From: Gari tellinella
Lineage: Eukaryota > Mollusca > Bivalvia > Cardiida > Psammobiidae
NCBI GenBank assembly: GCA_922989275.2
Contig: OV277866.1
Span: forward strand, 29,901,246-29,965,245
Direction: 5' to 3'
DNA: 64,000 bases
In this document: in pieces, positions 53,743 to 63,636 of the stretch
Numbering within the stretch: the stretch's first letter is position 1
How the letters are laid out: each line of letters opens with the position of its first letter
Made by a program: the position numbers and the translations under genes
The notes under the pieces: generated by a model
Databases searched by the model: none
What the model was told of the DNA's origin: nothing
The model's input: only the letters and a program-made list of their open reading frames with translations

Positions 53743-54795
53743 TGTTGTGTGACTGCACTTTTACATTGAGTGTAACTCTTTTTTTTCGTTACTAAGTTTA
53801 GAATGATAAATTTTAGCATAATGAGTGATAAAATAAATATACACACATTCAAACGTACCAATGGCTATTATGCAATATTATGCACGTGCTGCCTGTACAA
53901 CATGTTTACTATAGTACAGATTTTCACTGAACGATATCTTTACTGACCATGCAATAATTAAATCATAGAACATTTGAATTAAATTCGGCGTCTGATCAGG
54001 ATCAGAAAACGAACGAATTCAGACAATTCAGCAACTTTAATCCGACGTCAGCGTCTCTGAGGTTACCGGGCAGTTTGATTGCCACCAAAATACCATCATG
54101 ACCTTTCGACATAGTAACGGTCAAAATGGAAACGTTAGAGATCAGTCAGGATCCAGCACGTCAGGGTAGATCTATTTGACGTTGGTGAATTATTGCATTG
54201 GAATAAGATCACTGGGGGCAAACGAAGTATCACGACGACCTGTTTCGTACAGAAGTCCCGTATATGTTTCGCACCTACAATCCATGTAAACACACCCATT
54301 TGTGTACTATTTTTTATACGCTGACATTCGCATTAACCACTTGTGTCCATAGACACACATATCAATTGAATTATTTCTTTGCAAATTACAGTATAGGTTC
54401 GTGAATAAACTGTTTACATACCATTGCTTGTATTATTTATGGAAAATAAGTATGTATATCAAGCACAGACGTCAAATTGTCACTCTTAAATGAATATTAC
54501 CGGGCGATTATCGAAATAAACATTGGAATGATCCACTATATTTACAAATATTCGGGAACCCCATCTCAGACATGAAGTATGTTTATTAATAGCTTCATTT
54601 TTCCATAATGTTTCACTATATTTTTCACAATAATGTATACAACTTTGCATCAATCACAGTACCCTGAAGGATTTATGACTGTATGTGCCCTCCTGAAGTC
54701 GCATTTACGTGTATACGTTACCAACAGAAGGTGTATGTGTTACCTCCTGAAGTCAATTAGTTGATTTCTGTTGCAGTGACAAAATAATGGATTGG
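53743..54795. other. No gene recognised; half H1 core
   Basis: AT-rich. GGCGTCTGATCAGGATC near 53985 is half an H1 hairpin. Repeated GTGTATGTGTTACCTCCTGAAGTC-like words near 54690-54755 are a short direct duplication. Confidence 0.4.
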
Positions 54796-55419
54796 AAAAA
54801 TGTATCGTTTATGCCTAGCTCACGTTTGCTGCGGCGGCCATACGGCAACCGCACGGATAATTATTTCTACGGCGAGTAGCAATTTTCCGGCCGCCGTAGA
54901 TTTCCTAAGACCGCCGTATGTTGTTCTCACATTTGCTGCAGTCGCCGCAAGGCGAGCTTTGATGTTTTGGGGTTAAAAAACTTGCGGCAGTGCGGTCTCC
55001 GTTCGGCTTCCGTACGGCGGCCGCGATTTCTAATAAAACCCACGGCGACCGCTCTACGGCGTGTCGTTTTCTACGGCCATCGATGAAATGATTTTTTTTT
55101 TAAAACTGCCGCCGTAGGATTTCATCGGCCAACCTTTTCACAACGTACGGCGGTCGCAGATAGGTTAAATCGGGCAGCGGGCATTATATAATGTTGTGAA
55201 AAGATTGGCCGATGAAATCCAACGGCGGCAGTTATAAAAAAAAATCATTTCAACGATGGCCGTAGAAAACGACACGCCGTAGAGCGGTCGCCGTGGGTTT
55301 TATTAGAAATCGCGGCCGCCGTACGGCAGCCGAATCTTTTCCCGTAGAAATAATTATCCGTGCGGTTGCCGTATGGCCGCCGCAGCAAACGTGAGCTAGG
55401 CATAAACGATACATTTTTT
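54796..55419. mobile_element. GC-rich foldback element
   Basis: AAAAATGTATCGTTTATGCC at the left is inverted at the right, and the complementarity continues through GCTGCGGCGGCCATACGGC. After a left-only segment (about 54873-55005) a second block of ~135 bp (55007-55145) is inverted at 55191-55333 (ACGACACGCCGTAGAGCGG...). A ~45-bp spacer separates the arms. CGGC-rich composition stands out from the AT-rich surroundings. Frames across it are shadows. Confidence 0.85.
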
Positions 55420-55948
55420 TCGGAAAAATGCCCAGTAGTAAACAAAACTCATGACGTCACCAACGGTCAAGTTCACAGTCTGAAGAAGGCACTCCAATGG
55501 AGTGCCGAAACTGTCATTGTAAGTAAAAACTTTTTGGATATGCGAGTAGAAAATTATTGTATAACTTAAATCTCATTTTAGCGAGTCACGTGCATCTGTT
55601 AAATAATAATGATCTTCTGATTTGCTTCACATATTGTTTTTATAAAGGCGGTCCTTCAGTTGTTAATAAATGACAGTTGAGAAAACCTTATGCTTAAATT
55701 CTTTTTAGAATATAACCTTTGTCTTTTGTAAACACCTCACCACTGGAAATGCTAAGAACATCTACCCTGTTCCTTTCTATTGAAAAAAAAAACCTGGAAA
55801 AAAGTGACGTTCTAAGAGTGGGTGGGACTTACGAGTCCTTTCTCGTCGATATATCTTTCGAACTAGGACAGCAGACTTTTTTGGGGAAATCAGTTTTCAA
55901 TCGCGAACTTTTTTGAAATATTAGGTCAACCATCGAGCTTACATGCTT
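55420..55948. other. No gene recognised
   Basis: Short frames only; none resembles a known protein. GGCACTCCAATGGAGTGCC near 55487 is a 19-bp palindrome. Confidence 0.4.
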
Positions 55949-56191
55949 CAGGGCTGCCATTTCTCCGGATTTTTACCTATATCTTCGGATTTTTTTTCTA
56001 GTACATGGTAGCTTAAAGTAGGCTGAAAGTAAAGCAGAATGCGCCATAAGGCGCATTCTGCTTTACGTTCAGCCTGCTTTAAGCATTACGTGTCTTAAAA
56101 ACTAGAAAAAGGTATAATTCGGAAGATCACGCTTGAAAAAATGAAAATTTTGAAATCTTAGGATTTTTTTTATCAACTTATGGCAGCCCTG
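55949..56191 (+). mobile_element. hAT-like MITE with H2 core
   Basis: CAGGGCTGCCAT and ATGGCAGCCCTG at the ends. Flanked by ATGCTT (55943-55948) and ATGCTC (56192-56197). The H2 hairpin is at about 56011-56083. Confidence 0.88.
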
Positions 56192-56329
56192 ATGCTCCTG
56201 ACTCCTTTCCTGTTGAATTTTCATATATACGATTACTCCGCCTATTATGATGATCGACCGTCTGTACTATTTGAAAAATAAGTAAAACAACCACATGGAA
56301 AGAGTGCATACTAAATGCCAGATATATAT

Positions 56330-56780
56330 CCTATGAGAAAACAATAAAGACCCTGACCAGACAGCGCTTCCTCCAGGAGCTGCCTGGTTTTGGTCTGCAC
56401 AGTTTTCAAACAGTGTCAATAAACATTTACAGCAGGAAAATGGCTAAAATCTATTTTCTGTGCTGACAAGGCGGAATCGGCCAAGTTAGTGGAAGCAATC
56501 AATATTTTGACGCGTTAGGTTTTTATAATTTATTGGTTGGGTTTTGAAATATGTCTCTAGGTTGCTGATTGACATGAAATGCCATTTCTATAATTAATAA
56601 TAAACATGTACTATTTCTTGTCAAAGTTAAGAGGCCAATTTCGACTTCTCTGGAACACTGTAGCTGCATTGTCACTTGACCGTCTTTGTCCACAAAAATA
56701 GACATTAGAAAACAGTGTAAATCCTGATAAAACATCACAATTTGCAGCGTCTTATCATGGTCTGCACTGTTTGGACAAAT
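56330..56780. repeat. Two H1-related hairpin relics
   Basis: ACCCTGACCAGACAGCGC and its partner (about 56349-56410); then AACAGTGTAAATCCTGAT and ATCATGGTCTGCACTGTT (about 56712-56771). The second matches 60180-60240. Termini are not recognised. Confidence 0.5.
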
Positions 56781-56806
56781 ACTGCAGTGTCTCTAGATCA
56801 CCCTAG

Positions 56807-57051
56807 TACAGTGGAGGAAATGTTATTCTTTCCCAATAAACGCGTTTACGCTAAAACTATTATTTCCTTTGCAAAGAGTTTGGAGCAAGATCAGACGCCG
56901 GGTAACCCGGCGTCTGATCAGGCTCCAAACCGTGTGCCACTCTGATAAAAATGAAAAGTCAGAATTGTCAAAAAGTTTTCCTTTTCTACATTTTAGTGTT
57001 TTGCGTTTCGTTTGCGTTTAAACGGGAAAGAATAACGTTTTCTCCACTGTA
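56807..57051. mobile_element. Family A MITE with H1 core
   Basis: TACAGTGGAGGAAATG at the left and GTTTTCTCCACTGTA at the right; TA at both ends. The H1 hairpin at about 56872-56940 centres on GGGTAACCC. Confidence 0.88.
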
Positions 57052-57144
57052 TAAATTTAATCTTATTGCAAGCACACAAGGAGTTTTCATTGCATTATTC
57101 AGGCACATAGGCATTCGGCCCGTTGGCTATGACACTACCCCTAG

Positions 57145-57160
57145 CCCCCCCCCCCCCCCC
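57145..57160. repeat. C16 homopolymer
   Basis: Sixteen C followed by ATCCCCCTCCACCACC. Confidence 0.95.
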
Positions 57161-57636
57161 ATCCCCCTCCACCACCACCAAACGTGGATAAAATACCCTA
57201 AAATCTATCCATACATTCAATAATCATCATAAAAGAACATTTCCTGAAGTTTCGTGAAATTTAAAAAAATTTTTTTTTTTTTTTTTGCTAATTTATAAGT
57301 AAAATAGTAAAGGCTGCCATGAAAAAGCGCCTTGCAGAAGCAACCCTCAAGTTCCCAACCCTGTCATTTTGTCAAATCTTGGACGATCTGGACAGATGAT
57401 GGCTCATTGTTTACAGCAAACAGTTTTCTTTGACGATAATTGGTAAAAAATTCAAAGCAATCGGCGAACACGCGCATGGGGACTCGAAGGGTGGGGAGAC
57501 CCCTTAGTCGGAAACTATCTGTCACGCAAAATTTTCCCAAACAAACGACTGGTTGCCCAGTCAAACTATTATCATTCTAGCGAAACCGAGAACCAGCTTC
57601 AAAGCAGGAAATGACGCAAAAAGTCAAGCGGTCTCA

Positions 57637-57873
57637 ATTGGTCGTATTCGAATCAGGACAACTATCGCGTGAATTGGAATAGTTGTCAACAAGTTCTATT
57701 CGAATCATCACTTGATGTTTTCCGTTGACAAAATGTTGTCAAACCATCAAATCTTTGACCACAATTTCGAATCGAGTCGGGTCAAAATTGTTGTCATCAC
57801 TCAGTAAATCTTCGCGCATTTGCTCCGCCCAGTTTTCGTTGAGAACAAACTCGATGATTCGAATACGACCAAT
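57637..57873. mobile_element. MITE with ATTGGTCGTATTCGAATCA ends
   Basis: ATTGGTCGTATTCGAATCA at the left is a perfect 19-bp inverse of the right end. Internal GACAACTATCGCG and GTTGTC words are also partly inverted. Only copy in the window; target duplication unclear. Confidence 0.75.
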
Positions 57874-58522
57874 GATCATATACGTTTGTCAACAGAAAAC
57901 TTGAAAACGAAAGTTATCTAGAAATTTATTTCGTAACAGAAATGCTCATTTACCGATAATTCAAAAGGTATTTATTATATATTTCATTTTCTATTAATTA
58001 CCCGTACCATGGTGTAATGCATGGTCGCAAATGCACTTGTTAATCGCTGATTGACGAAAAAGTCCAAAATTTAAGGTGAACGAAGGATTCCGATATAAGG
58101 TGCCTATCGAACTTTTTATTTCTTCACTTGTGCTCGTCTCTTGCTTGGGCTGTGAGCTAACTTTCTTTGAACAGAACTGTTAAATGTTAATAATAAGCCA
58201 TCATTTGTCAAAATCGGCCCAAAAATGACAAAATGACAAGGTTGGGAAGTTGATGGCTCTGAATACACATCTACCTTTTCATTGTATACAGATCTGATAC
58301 AAGTCATGATACGAAAAAAAAATTATTTTTTTTGAAACTTCTTGAAACTTTTTGAAACATTTGTTAAGGATGTTTGTTGAACATATGGATGTATTTTGAC
58401 TCATTTTGAAAGATTTATGGGGTGTAGCATCGAGGGGGTGGGGGGGGGGGGGGGTCATAGCTTACGCGCCGAAACCCTGTGTTCAGGCATAGATAATTTA
58501 ATATACGGATACTACTCCCTGG
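57874..58522. other. No gene recognised; G15 run
   Basis: AT-rich, with a G15 run at 58440-58454. No coding feature. Confidence 0.4.
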
Positions 58523-58765
58523 TACAGTGGAGAAAATGTTATTATTTCCCCCAAATACGTTTATGCTAAAAAATAACTTTAACTTCAAACTGTTTAGAGC
58601 CAGATCACAGACCAGGTTGGATAACCCGGTGTATGATCAAGCTACAACTGTCACTCAGATTCAAATGAATAGTTAGAATTGTCAAACAGTGATTATCGGT
58701 AATTTTATGTTTTATTGCAATGAGTTTGCGTTTCAACGGTAAAGAATAACGTCCTCTCTACGGTA
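58523..58765. mobile_element. Family A MITE, first of a tandem dimer
   Basis: TACAGTGGAGAAAATG at the left and AGAATAACGTCCTCTC near the right. The H1 hairpin (about 58590-58650) is degraded. Followed by ATCTGTAAAAATGTAGGAAC, which recurs after the next copy. Confidence 0.75.
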
Positions 58766-58787
58766 TCTGTAAAAATGTAGGAACATG

Positions 58788-59036
58788 TATAGTGGAGAAG
58801 ACGGTTTGCTTTCCCATTTAACGCATTTACGCTAAAACCATTACATGTATTTCCATCTCCAACAGTTTGGAGCCAGATCAGACGCCCGGTAACCCGGCGT
58901 CTGATCAGGTTCATAATTGCTTGCCACTCAAATTAAAATAAATAGTAAAAATGTTGATTTTTTAAAATATTTTTTACATTTTATTGCAACTTGTGTTTGC
59001 CTTTGAACTGTAAAGAATAACGTTCACTCCACTTTA
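58788..59036. mobile_element. Family A MITE, second of a tandem dimer
   Basis: TATAGTGGAGAAGACG at the left and GTTCACTCCACTTTA at the right. The H1 hairpin is at about 58862-58925. Followed by ATCTGTAAGAGTGTAGGAAC and then the R4 end at 59066. Confidence 0.75.
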
Positions 59037-59065
59037 TCTGTAAGAGTGTAGGAACATGTATTTTT

Positions 59066-59468
59066 TCTGACTTGTCAGAGTTATTTTTAGAACAGAATAG
59101 TTCATAATTGTAAATAAATAACAGGGTAACATCGGATCTATATAGTCGTACACTTTGCAACTTGAAATAAGCATGATCCTCATGCAGCATAGACCGTTGC
59201 GCTAATTTTACTGATATACTACATTTGTGTAACTTCATGTGAAGCGCTTTTGAACGCACTACCCCTGTGTGAAAAGAGCGCTATATAAATCTGGTATAAT
59301 AATAATAAAAAAAATAATAGTGCATTGTGTTTGCGTTTATTCGGGAAATAATAATGTCTTCTCTGCTTTACATTACGCACTTTCCGTATCCCTGGCTGAC
59401 TGTATGGAAATCAACGAGTACGTTTATCATCCCTTATAAAAATCTAAAAATAACTCTGACAGGGCAGA
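59066..59468. mobile_element. R4 element, copy 2, with a SINE-like insertion
   Basis: TCTGACTTGTCAGAGTTAT at 59066 and the inverse ending at 59468 (ATAACTCTGACAGGGCAGA). GTAACATCGGATCTATAT and AGCATGATCCTC are shared with copy 1. The family A-like centre is replaced by the tail at 59228-59320. Confidence 0.7.
59228..59320 (+). repeat. SINE/LINE 3'-tail fragment (GCGCTATATAAAT...ATAATAATA)
   Basis: TGTGAAGCGCTTTTGAACG, AAAGAGCGCTATATAAATC and a TAATAATAATAA tail. This end is common to many animal SINEs and CR1/L2-like LINEs. Confidence 0.65.
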
Positions 59469-59617
59469 AGAAAACACTAATACCCGGTGACTCTTTATCA
59501 AGACAGAGTGTCTCAATGAAATGATATTTGTATGAGGAATAGACATAAGTGGCATAATGTGTTTTGGAGAAAATGTTGAGAGAAATCGTCGTATCGATTC
59601 TAGTTTGTATCTGTAAA

Positions 59618-59892
59618 ATCAACCCTTGCCCTATTTTCAATGATTGTAAGTAGAAGTTACGCATTTTTACGTCTTTCAATTATTCCTCCACTGGAGAAAC
59701 TAGTTCCACTTTATAGAGTAATGATACTTATGGATATGTACTATAAGAAAGTGTAACTAAACCATAGCAGATTATAGTTTATGCAAGCTTAAAGTATAGC
59801 AGAATGCATTTTGCTTTACTTTTGACCTGCTTTAAGAGGTTACATGTCTCCAAAACTAGGAATAGGCTATGGGGTATAGGGCCAATGGGTTA
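59618..59892. mobile_element. Diverged TTAACCC-type MITE with short H2 core
   Basis: CAACCCTTGCCC, ATTATTCCTCCACTGGAG, a shortened H2 hairpin (about 59790-59836) and AATAGGCTATGGGG follow the family order; the TTAA sites are lost. Confidence 0.55.
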
Positions 59893-60319
59893 TGTAGGCG
59901 ATAAATGTAAAGCAACGATGTTCCTGAATTTCTCGACATAACTAAGACTACTAGATTGATTGTTATTTCAATCTTTGATAAGTCTTAAGCTCCTAACACA
60001 TCTTTCATATCTTACAAAGGACAGGAGCGCTTGTTTGATTTATAGCAATATCTATAAGTAAGTTTTTCTTAATGTATCCGTTTCTCGAAATAACAAGGGC
60101 GTTGTCAGCGTTATGGTAATATATCTAATTAACATACGAGCGTACATGTATATACCTACCGTCCACAAAATAGACATTAGCAAACAGTGTAGACCCTGAT
60201 GAGATGCCGGAAATTGCGGCGTGTCATTAGGGTATGTACTCTTTGGGCTTTGTAATGAAACAATCTACTGTACGTTAACTTGTACAGTTGTGTATCTAGA
60301 TTACCATTGTTAACCCAAA

Positions 60320-60569
60320 TGCAGTGGAAAAAACGTTATTCTTTCCCGTTTAAACGCAAACGAAACGCAAACGCATCGCAACAAAAAGTAGAAAACGAGA
60401 ATTTTCGACAATTCTGACTATTTATTTTAATCTAATTGGCAAACAGTTTGGAGCCTGATCAGACACCGGGTTACCCGGCATCTGATCTGGCTCCAAACTG
60501 TTTGCAATGGAAATAATAGTTTTAGCGTAAACGCGTTTATTAGGAAAGAATGCCGTTTTCTCCACTGTA
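60320..60569. mobile_element. Family A MITE with H1 core
   Basis: GCAGTGGAAAAAACG at the left and GTTTTCTCCACTGTA at the right. The H1 hairpin is at about 60440-60506. A separate H1-related relic precedes it (about 60180-60240). Confidence 0.8.
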
Positions 60570-60819
60570 GCTATTCGCTGTGTTCTATGGCATATGCAGT
60601 AATCTACTGTATGTCTTTATATCCCCCTTGATGTTGTATCTATTCTTTGAAATCTTCAAGCAACCATATATGCAGAGTTAATTAACAGACAATTATGGAT
60701 TAAGGAAAATCTCTTTCTAACGAAACTACCAACATTGTTATCCCAACCAAGGCTCAAATCTGACCAATCAAAAGCTTGAGAACGACATCCGACTCAACTC
60801 AAATGATTTATAAGCATTG

Positions 60820-60900
60820 GCCCAGTATTTGCAAACTGTTTTGATCAATCATACGCCTCATAAATGAGGTGTATGATCGGGTTCAAAATTAGTTTACCTT
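60820..60900. repeat. H1-variant hairpin
   Basis: ATCATACGCCTCATAAATGA with GAGGTGTATGATCG, and outer TTGCAAACTGTTTTGA with TCAAAATTAGTTTACC. Termini not recognised. Confidence 0.6.
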
Positions 60901-61009
60901 TGCGTTCAGGTTTCTATAATTAATTTGAAAACACGTGCAAAAATTGACTGCGAAAATCGTGTAACCGGCGAAATGGTCCACAATAAGGATGTGTCGATGT
61001 TATGTTGGA

Positions 61010-61162
61010 GATATTGTATATTCGCGTTTTCTTTCCCGTGTAAACGATAACGAAACGCAAACGTTAATAATGCAAAAAATGTAGAAAATAGATGTAACAT
61101 GTTTTTGAAGTTTCTATCGATTTTGTTTTAATCTGAGTGAATACTGGTCGTTTGGTCTGGCT
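61010..61162. mobile_element. Left part of a family A MITE
   Basis: TTTCTTTCCCGTGTAAACG, AACGAAACGCAAACG and TTTTGTTTTAATCTGAGTG match family A read from its GTTTAAACG side. It ends in TCTGGCTCCAAAC, half of an H1 core, which runs into the minisatellite. Confidence 0.6.
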
Positions 61163-61612
61163 CCAAACATTATTGTTTAAGCGTCCTGCATCTAACATTA
61201 TTGGTTTAGCGTCCTGTATCAACCATTGTTTTAGCGTCCTGCATCAACCATTGTTTTAGCGTCCTGCATCAAACATTGTTTTAGCATCCTGCATCAAACA
61301 TTGTTTTAGCGTCCTGCATCAAACATTATTTTTTAAGCGTCCTGCATCAAACATTGTTTTAGCGTCCTGCATCAACCATTGTTTTAGCGTCCTGCATCAA
61401 ACATTGTTTTAGCATCCTGCATCAAACATTGTTTTAGCGTCCTGCATCAAACATTATTGTTTTAGCGTCCTGCATCAAACATTATTGTTTAAGCGTCCTG
61501 CATCAAACATTGTTTTAGCGTCCTGCATCAAATATTGTTTTAGCGTCCTGCATCAAACATTGTTTTAGCGTCCTGCATCAAACATTATTGTTTTAGCATC
61601 CTGCATTGCATC
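61163..61612. repeat. Minisatellite, 25-29-bp unit, 17 copies
   Basis: Unit AAACATTGTTTTAGCG plus TCCTGCATC, with ATTATTG variants. Seventeen TCCTG(C/T)AT cores can be counted. The unit combines CCAAAC...ATTATTGTTTTAGCG words from the family A right half, so it probably arose inside that MITE. Confidence 0.9.
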
Positions 61613-61619
61613 AGAATAA

Positions 61620-62379
61620 GGGTTAAGCTTAAACATGTTTACATTCTGATACATTCGTGAAGTGCGGATCTAGCGAATGTTCGCACAGGGGGGTCCTATC
61701 GTGAAGCTTTAATATCACTGGAATATTTTTAAGAAATGAAGAACGACGAAAAAATCTGTTCATTTCTTATATGTGCAATGTATTTACTGTAATTTCTAAT
61801 ATTAGATTAACATTTTGTAAGTATGCATGTATGTTAAAATCATATTAGAGGTTGATAACACGAATAATGTGTACCCTATAAGGAACAGCCATGACCGACT
61901 TATTGTTCGAAAAAAGATGCGTACATTCGAAAGCAAGAAAAGATAAGTCCCATTGTTTACATGCCAAGTTAACAACTTGACAGTTTGGCGCGAAAAATGA
62001 CGACTTTTGACGTCATTGGAAGTGACGTCATTTTAAAGTAGGATAAATATATCGAGGTTTTTTGTCATAAGGAAACGCAGATAGCCGCTGTTTAGAATGT
62101 ATGTCATTTTTCTTGCAATTTATCTCATTAATGAAGAAGAAATTTATTCGGGTATCATGGTTTTCACTTATAGGAAGGCATAGATCGGTTAAGAAATTGT
62201 TTTGAAAAAATCCGCCAAATATTTGCTGTCCCAAGTTCCATAGATTAATTCGCGAATGAAAACTGCATATGCCCCGCCTCCACTTCGAAACTTAGCAACA
62301 AGTCCCGCCCTCTCGAAAAGTGGTGTTTATAAGAAATGAACACCCTTTTTGTCAATGGAATTGAATGGGGCGATTGTAA
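61620..62379. other. No gene recognised
   Basis: AT-rich, no recognisable coding or RNA feature. Confidence 0.4.
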
Positions 62380-62572
62380 ATATTACCAAATAAACACGTG
62401 CATGCTAAAACAATTATTTCAACTGGATACATTTTGGAGAGCGATAAAAAGCCGGGTAACCTGACGGCTGATCTGTCTCCAAACTATTTGCCACTCAGAC
62501 GGAACAGAATTGTCAACATTTTAAAAAAAGATACAATTTTCTACAATATAGCACATTGCGCTTGTATTTCAT
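62380..62572. mobile_element. Degraded family A MITE
   Basis: CCAAATAAACACGTGCATGC, a degraded H1 (GCCGGGTAACC, about 62452) and ACAATTTTCTACAATATAGC match family A internal order. Both TIRs are lost. Confidence 0.5.
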
Positions 62573-62786
62573 TTAACCCTTTGCGTGCTGGTCGCGAATT
62601 TACTGAATTTTGCAAACAGTTTAGATCGAGATCAGGCGACGCGTAACGCGGCGTCTGATCTCGATCCAAACTGTTTGACACTCGTCTATAGGATTCTGTG
62701 CTTAGAAAATTGTATAAATCTAGATTTAACAAAGTTTACAGGCGACATTTTCGAAGCAGACGGTATTGCCGCAGGATAAGGGCTAA
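62573..62786. mobile_element. TTAACCC-type MITE with H1 core
   Basis: TTAACCCTTTGCGTGCTGG at the left and GCAGGATAAGGGCTAA at the right. The H1 hairpin (about 62612-62680) pairs AGATCGAGATCAGGCG with GTCTGATCTCGATCC around an ACGCGTAACGCG centre. Confidence 0.75.
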
Positions 62787-62830
62787 ACGGGACTAAATAA
62801 TGTTTTCTCTTAATAATGCAGGACATAAAT

Positions 62831-63153
62831 TAACCCTCTCACTCACTGCCATGCCGACATCAATTTTAATTAATTGTCGCCTGATTTTATTTCTCAAAAT
62901 TAAGTTTTATGTACTTTGACTGAAAGAATATTTAACTGAGTGTCAGGTTGAATCCTGATTTATAAGGATCAAAACATGGTTGCAAATAATCATTGTATTC
63001 AGGCCAAGGCAGTGAAACGGTTTAATTTCCCTCTTCGATTGTTTGCCTCTTTTAGGATTTTCAAGAAGGGATCCTGACCATGCATGCATCGTCAAGATCC
63101 GCGCATGTAAATGATTAAAAATGCATATCAAATTTATATACTACAAAGGGTTA
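62831..63153. mobile_element. Possible TTAACCC-type element
   Basis: TTAACCCTCTCACTC at the left and CTACAAAGGGTTATG at the right. Inner GGTTGAATCCTG and AGGATTTTCAAG are weakly paired. The core is unlike H1 or H2. Weak call. Confidence 0.35.
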
Positions 63154-63381
63154 TGTTTTATTGGCGTATAATTTTATACTTTTTCGTATTCAGCATGCCA
63201 TAAAAACGCAAATTATAATATAGTCGGCGTCTTTGATGTTTTGAAAAATCTATCAAACTAGACAAATTATCTCCTTTGAAGTTGTGGCGGCTTGCGTGAT
63301 ATAAAATTACATGAACAATCGCACATAGACGTGAGTGCACGAGTGTCAGCCTTTCACCAAACCGTAAAAATAACCATGCTA

Positions 63382-63636
63382 CAGGGCTTCCATACGTTGA
63401 TCATAAAAATCCTAAGATTTCAAGTTTTCAATTTTTCAGACGTAATTTTACTAATCGTACCTTTACCTCATAGCCTGTTTCTTGTTTTGAAAACACATGA
63501 CTGCTTAAAACAGGTTGAAAGTAAAGCAGAATGCGCCTATGGCGCATTCTGCTTTACTTTCAGCCTGTTTTAAGCTACGATCTGCTAGGTAAAAAATCCG
63601 AATACTTAGGAAAAATCCGGAGAAATGGCAGCCCTG
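63382..63636 (-). mobile_element. hAT-like MITE with H2 core, 6-bp TSD
   Basis: CAGGGCTTCCAT and ATGGCAGCCCTG at the ends, flanked by ATGCTA at 63376-63381 and 63637-63642. Inverted relative to the copy at 6411. The H2 hairpin (about 63502-63574) is nearly perfect. Confidence 0.88.

Noticed and set aside
55245..55445. 66-codon frame in the GC-rich foldback
   Set aside because: A GC-rich palindrome keeps several frames open; no protein features.
61163..61612. CRISPR-like array of 25-bp repeats
   Set aside because: Units are contiguous with no unique spacers, and the DNA is eukaryotic. It is a minisatellite.
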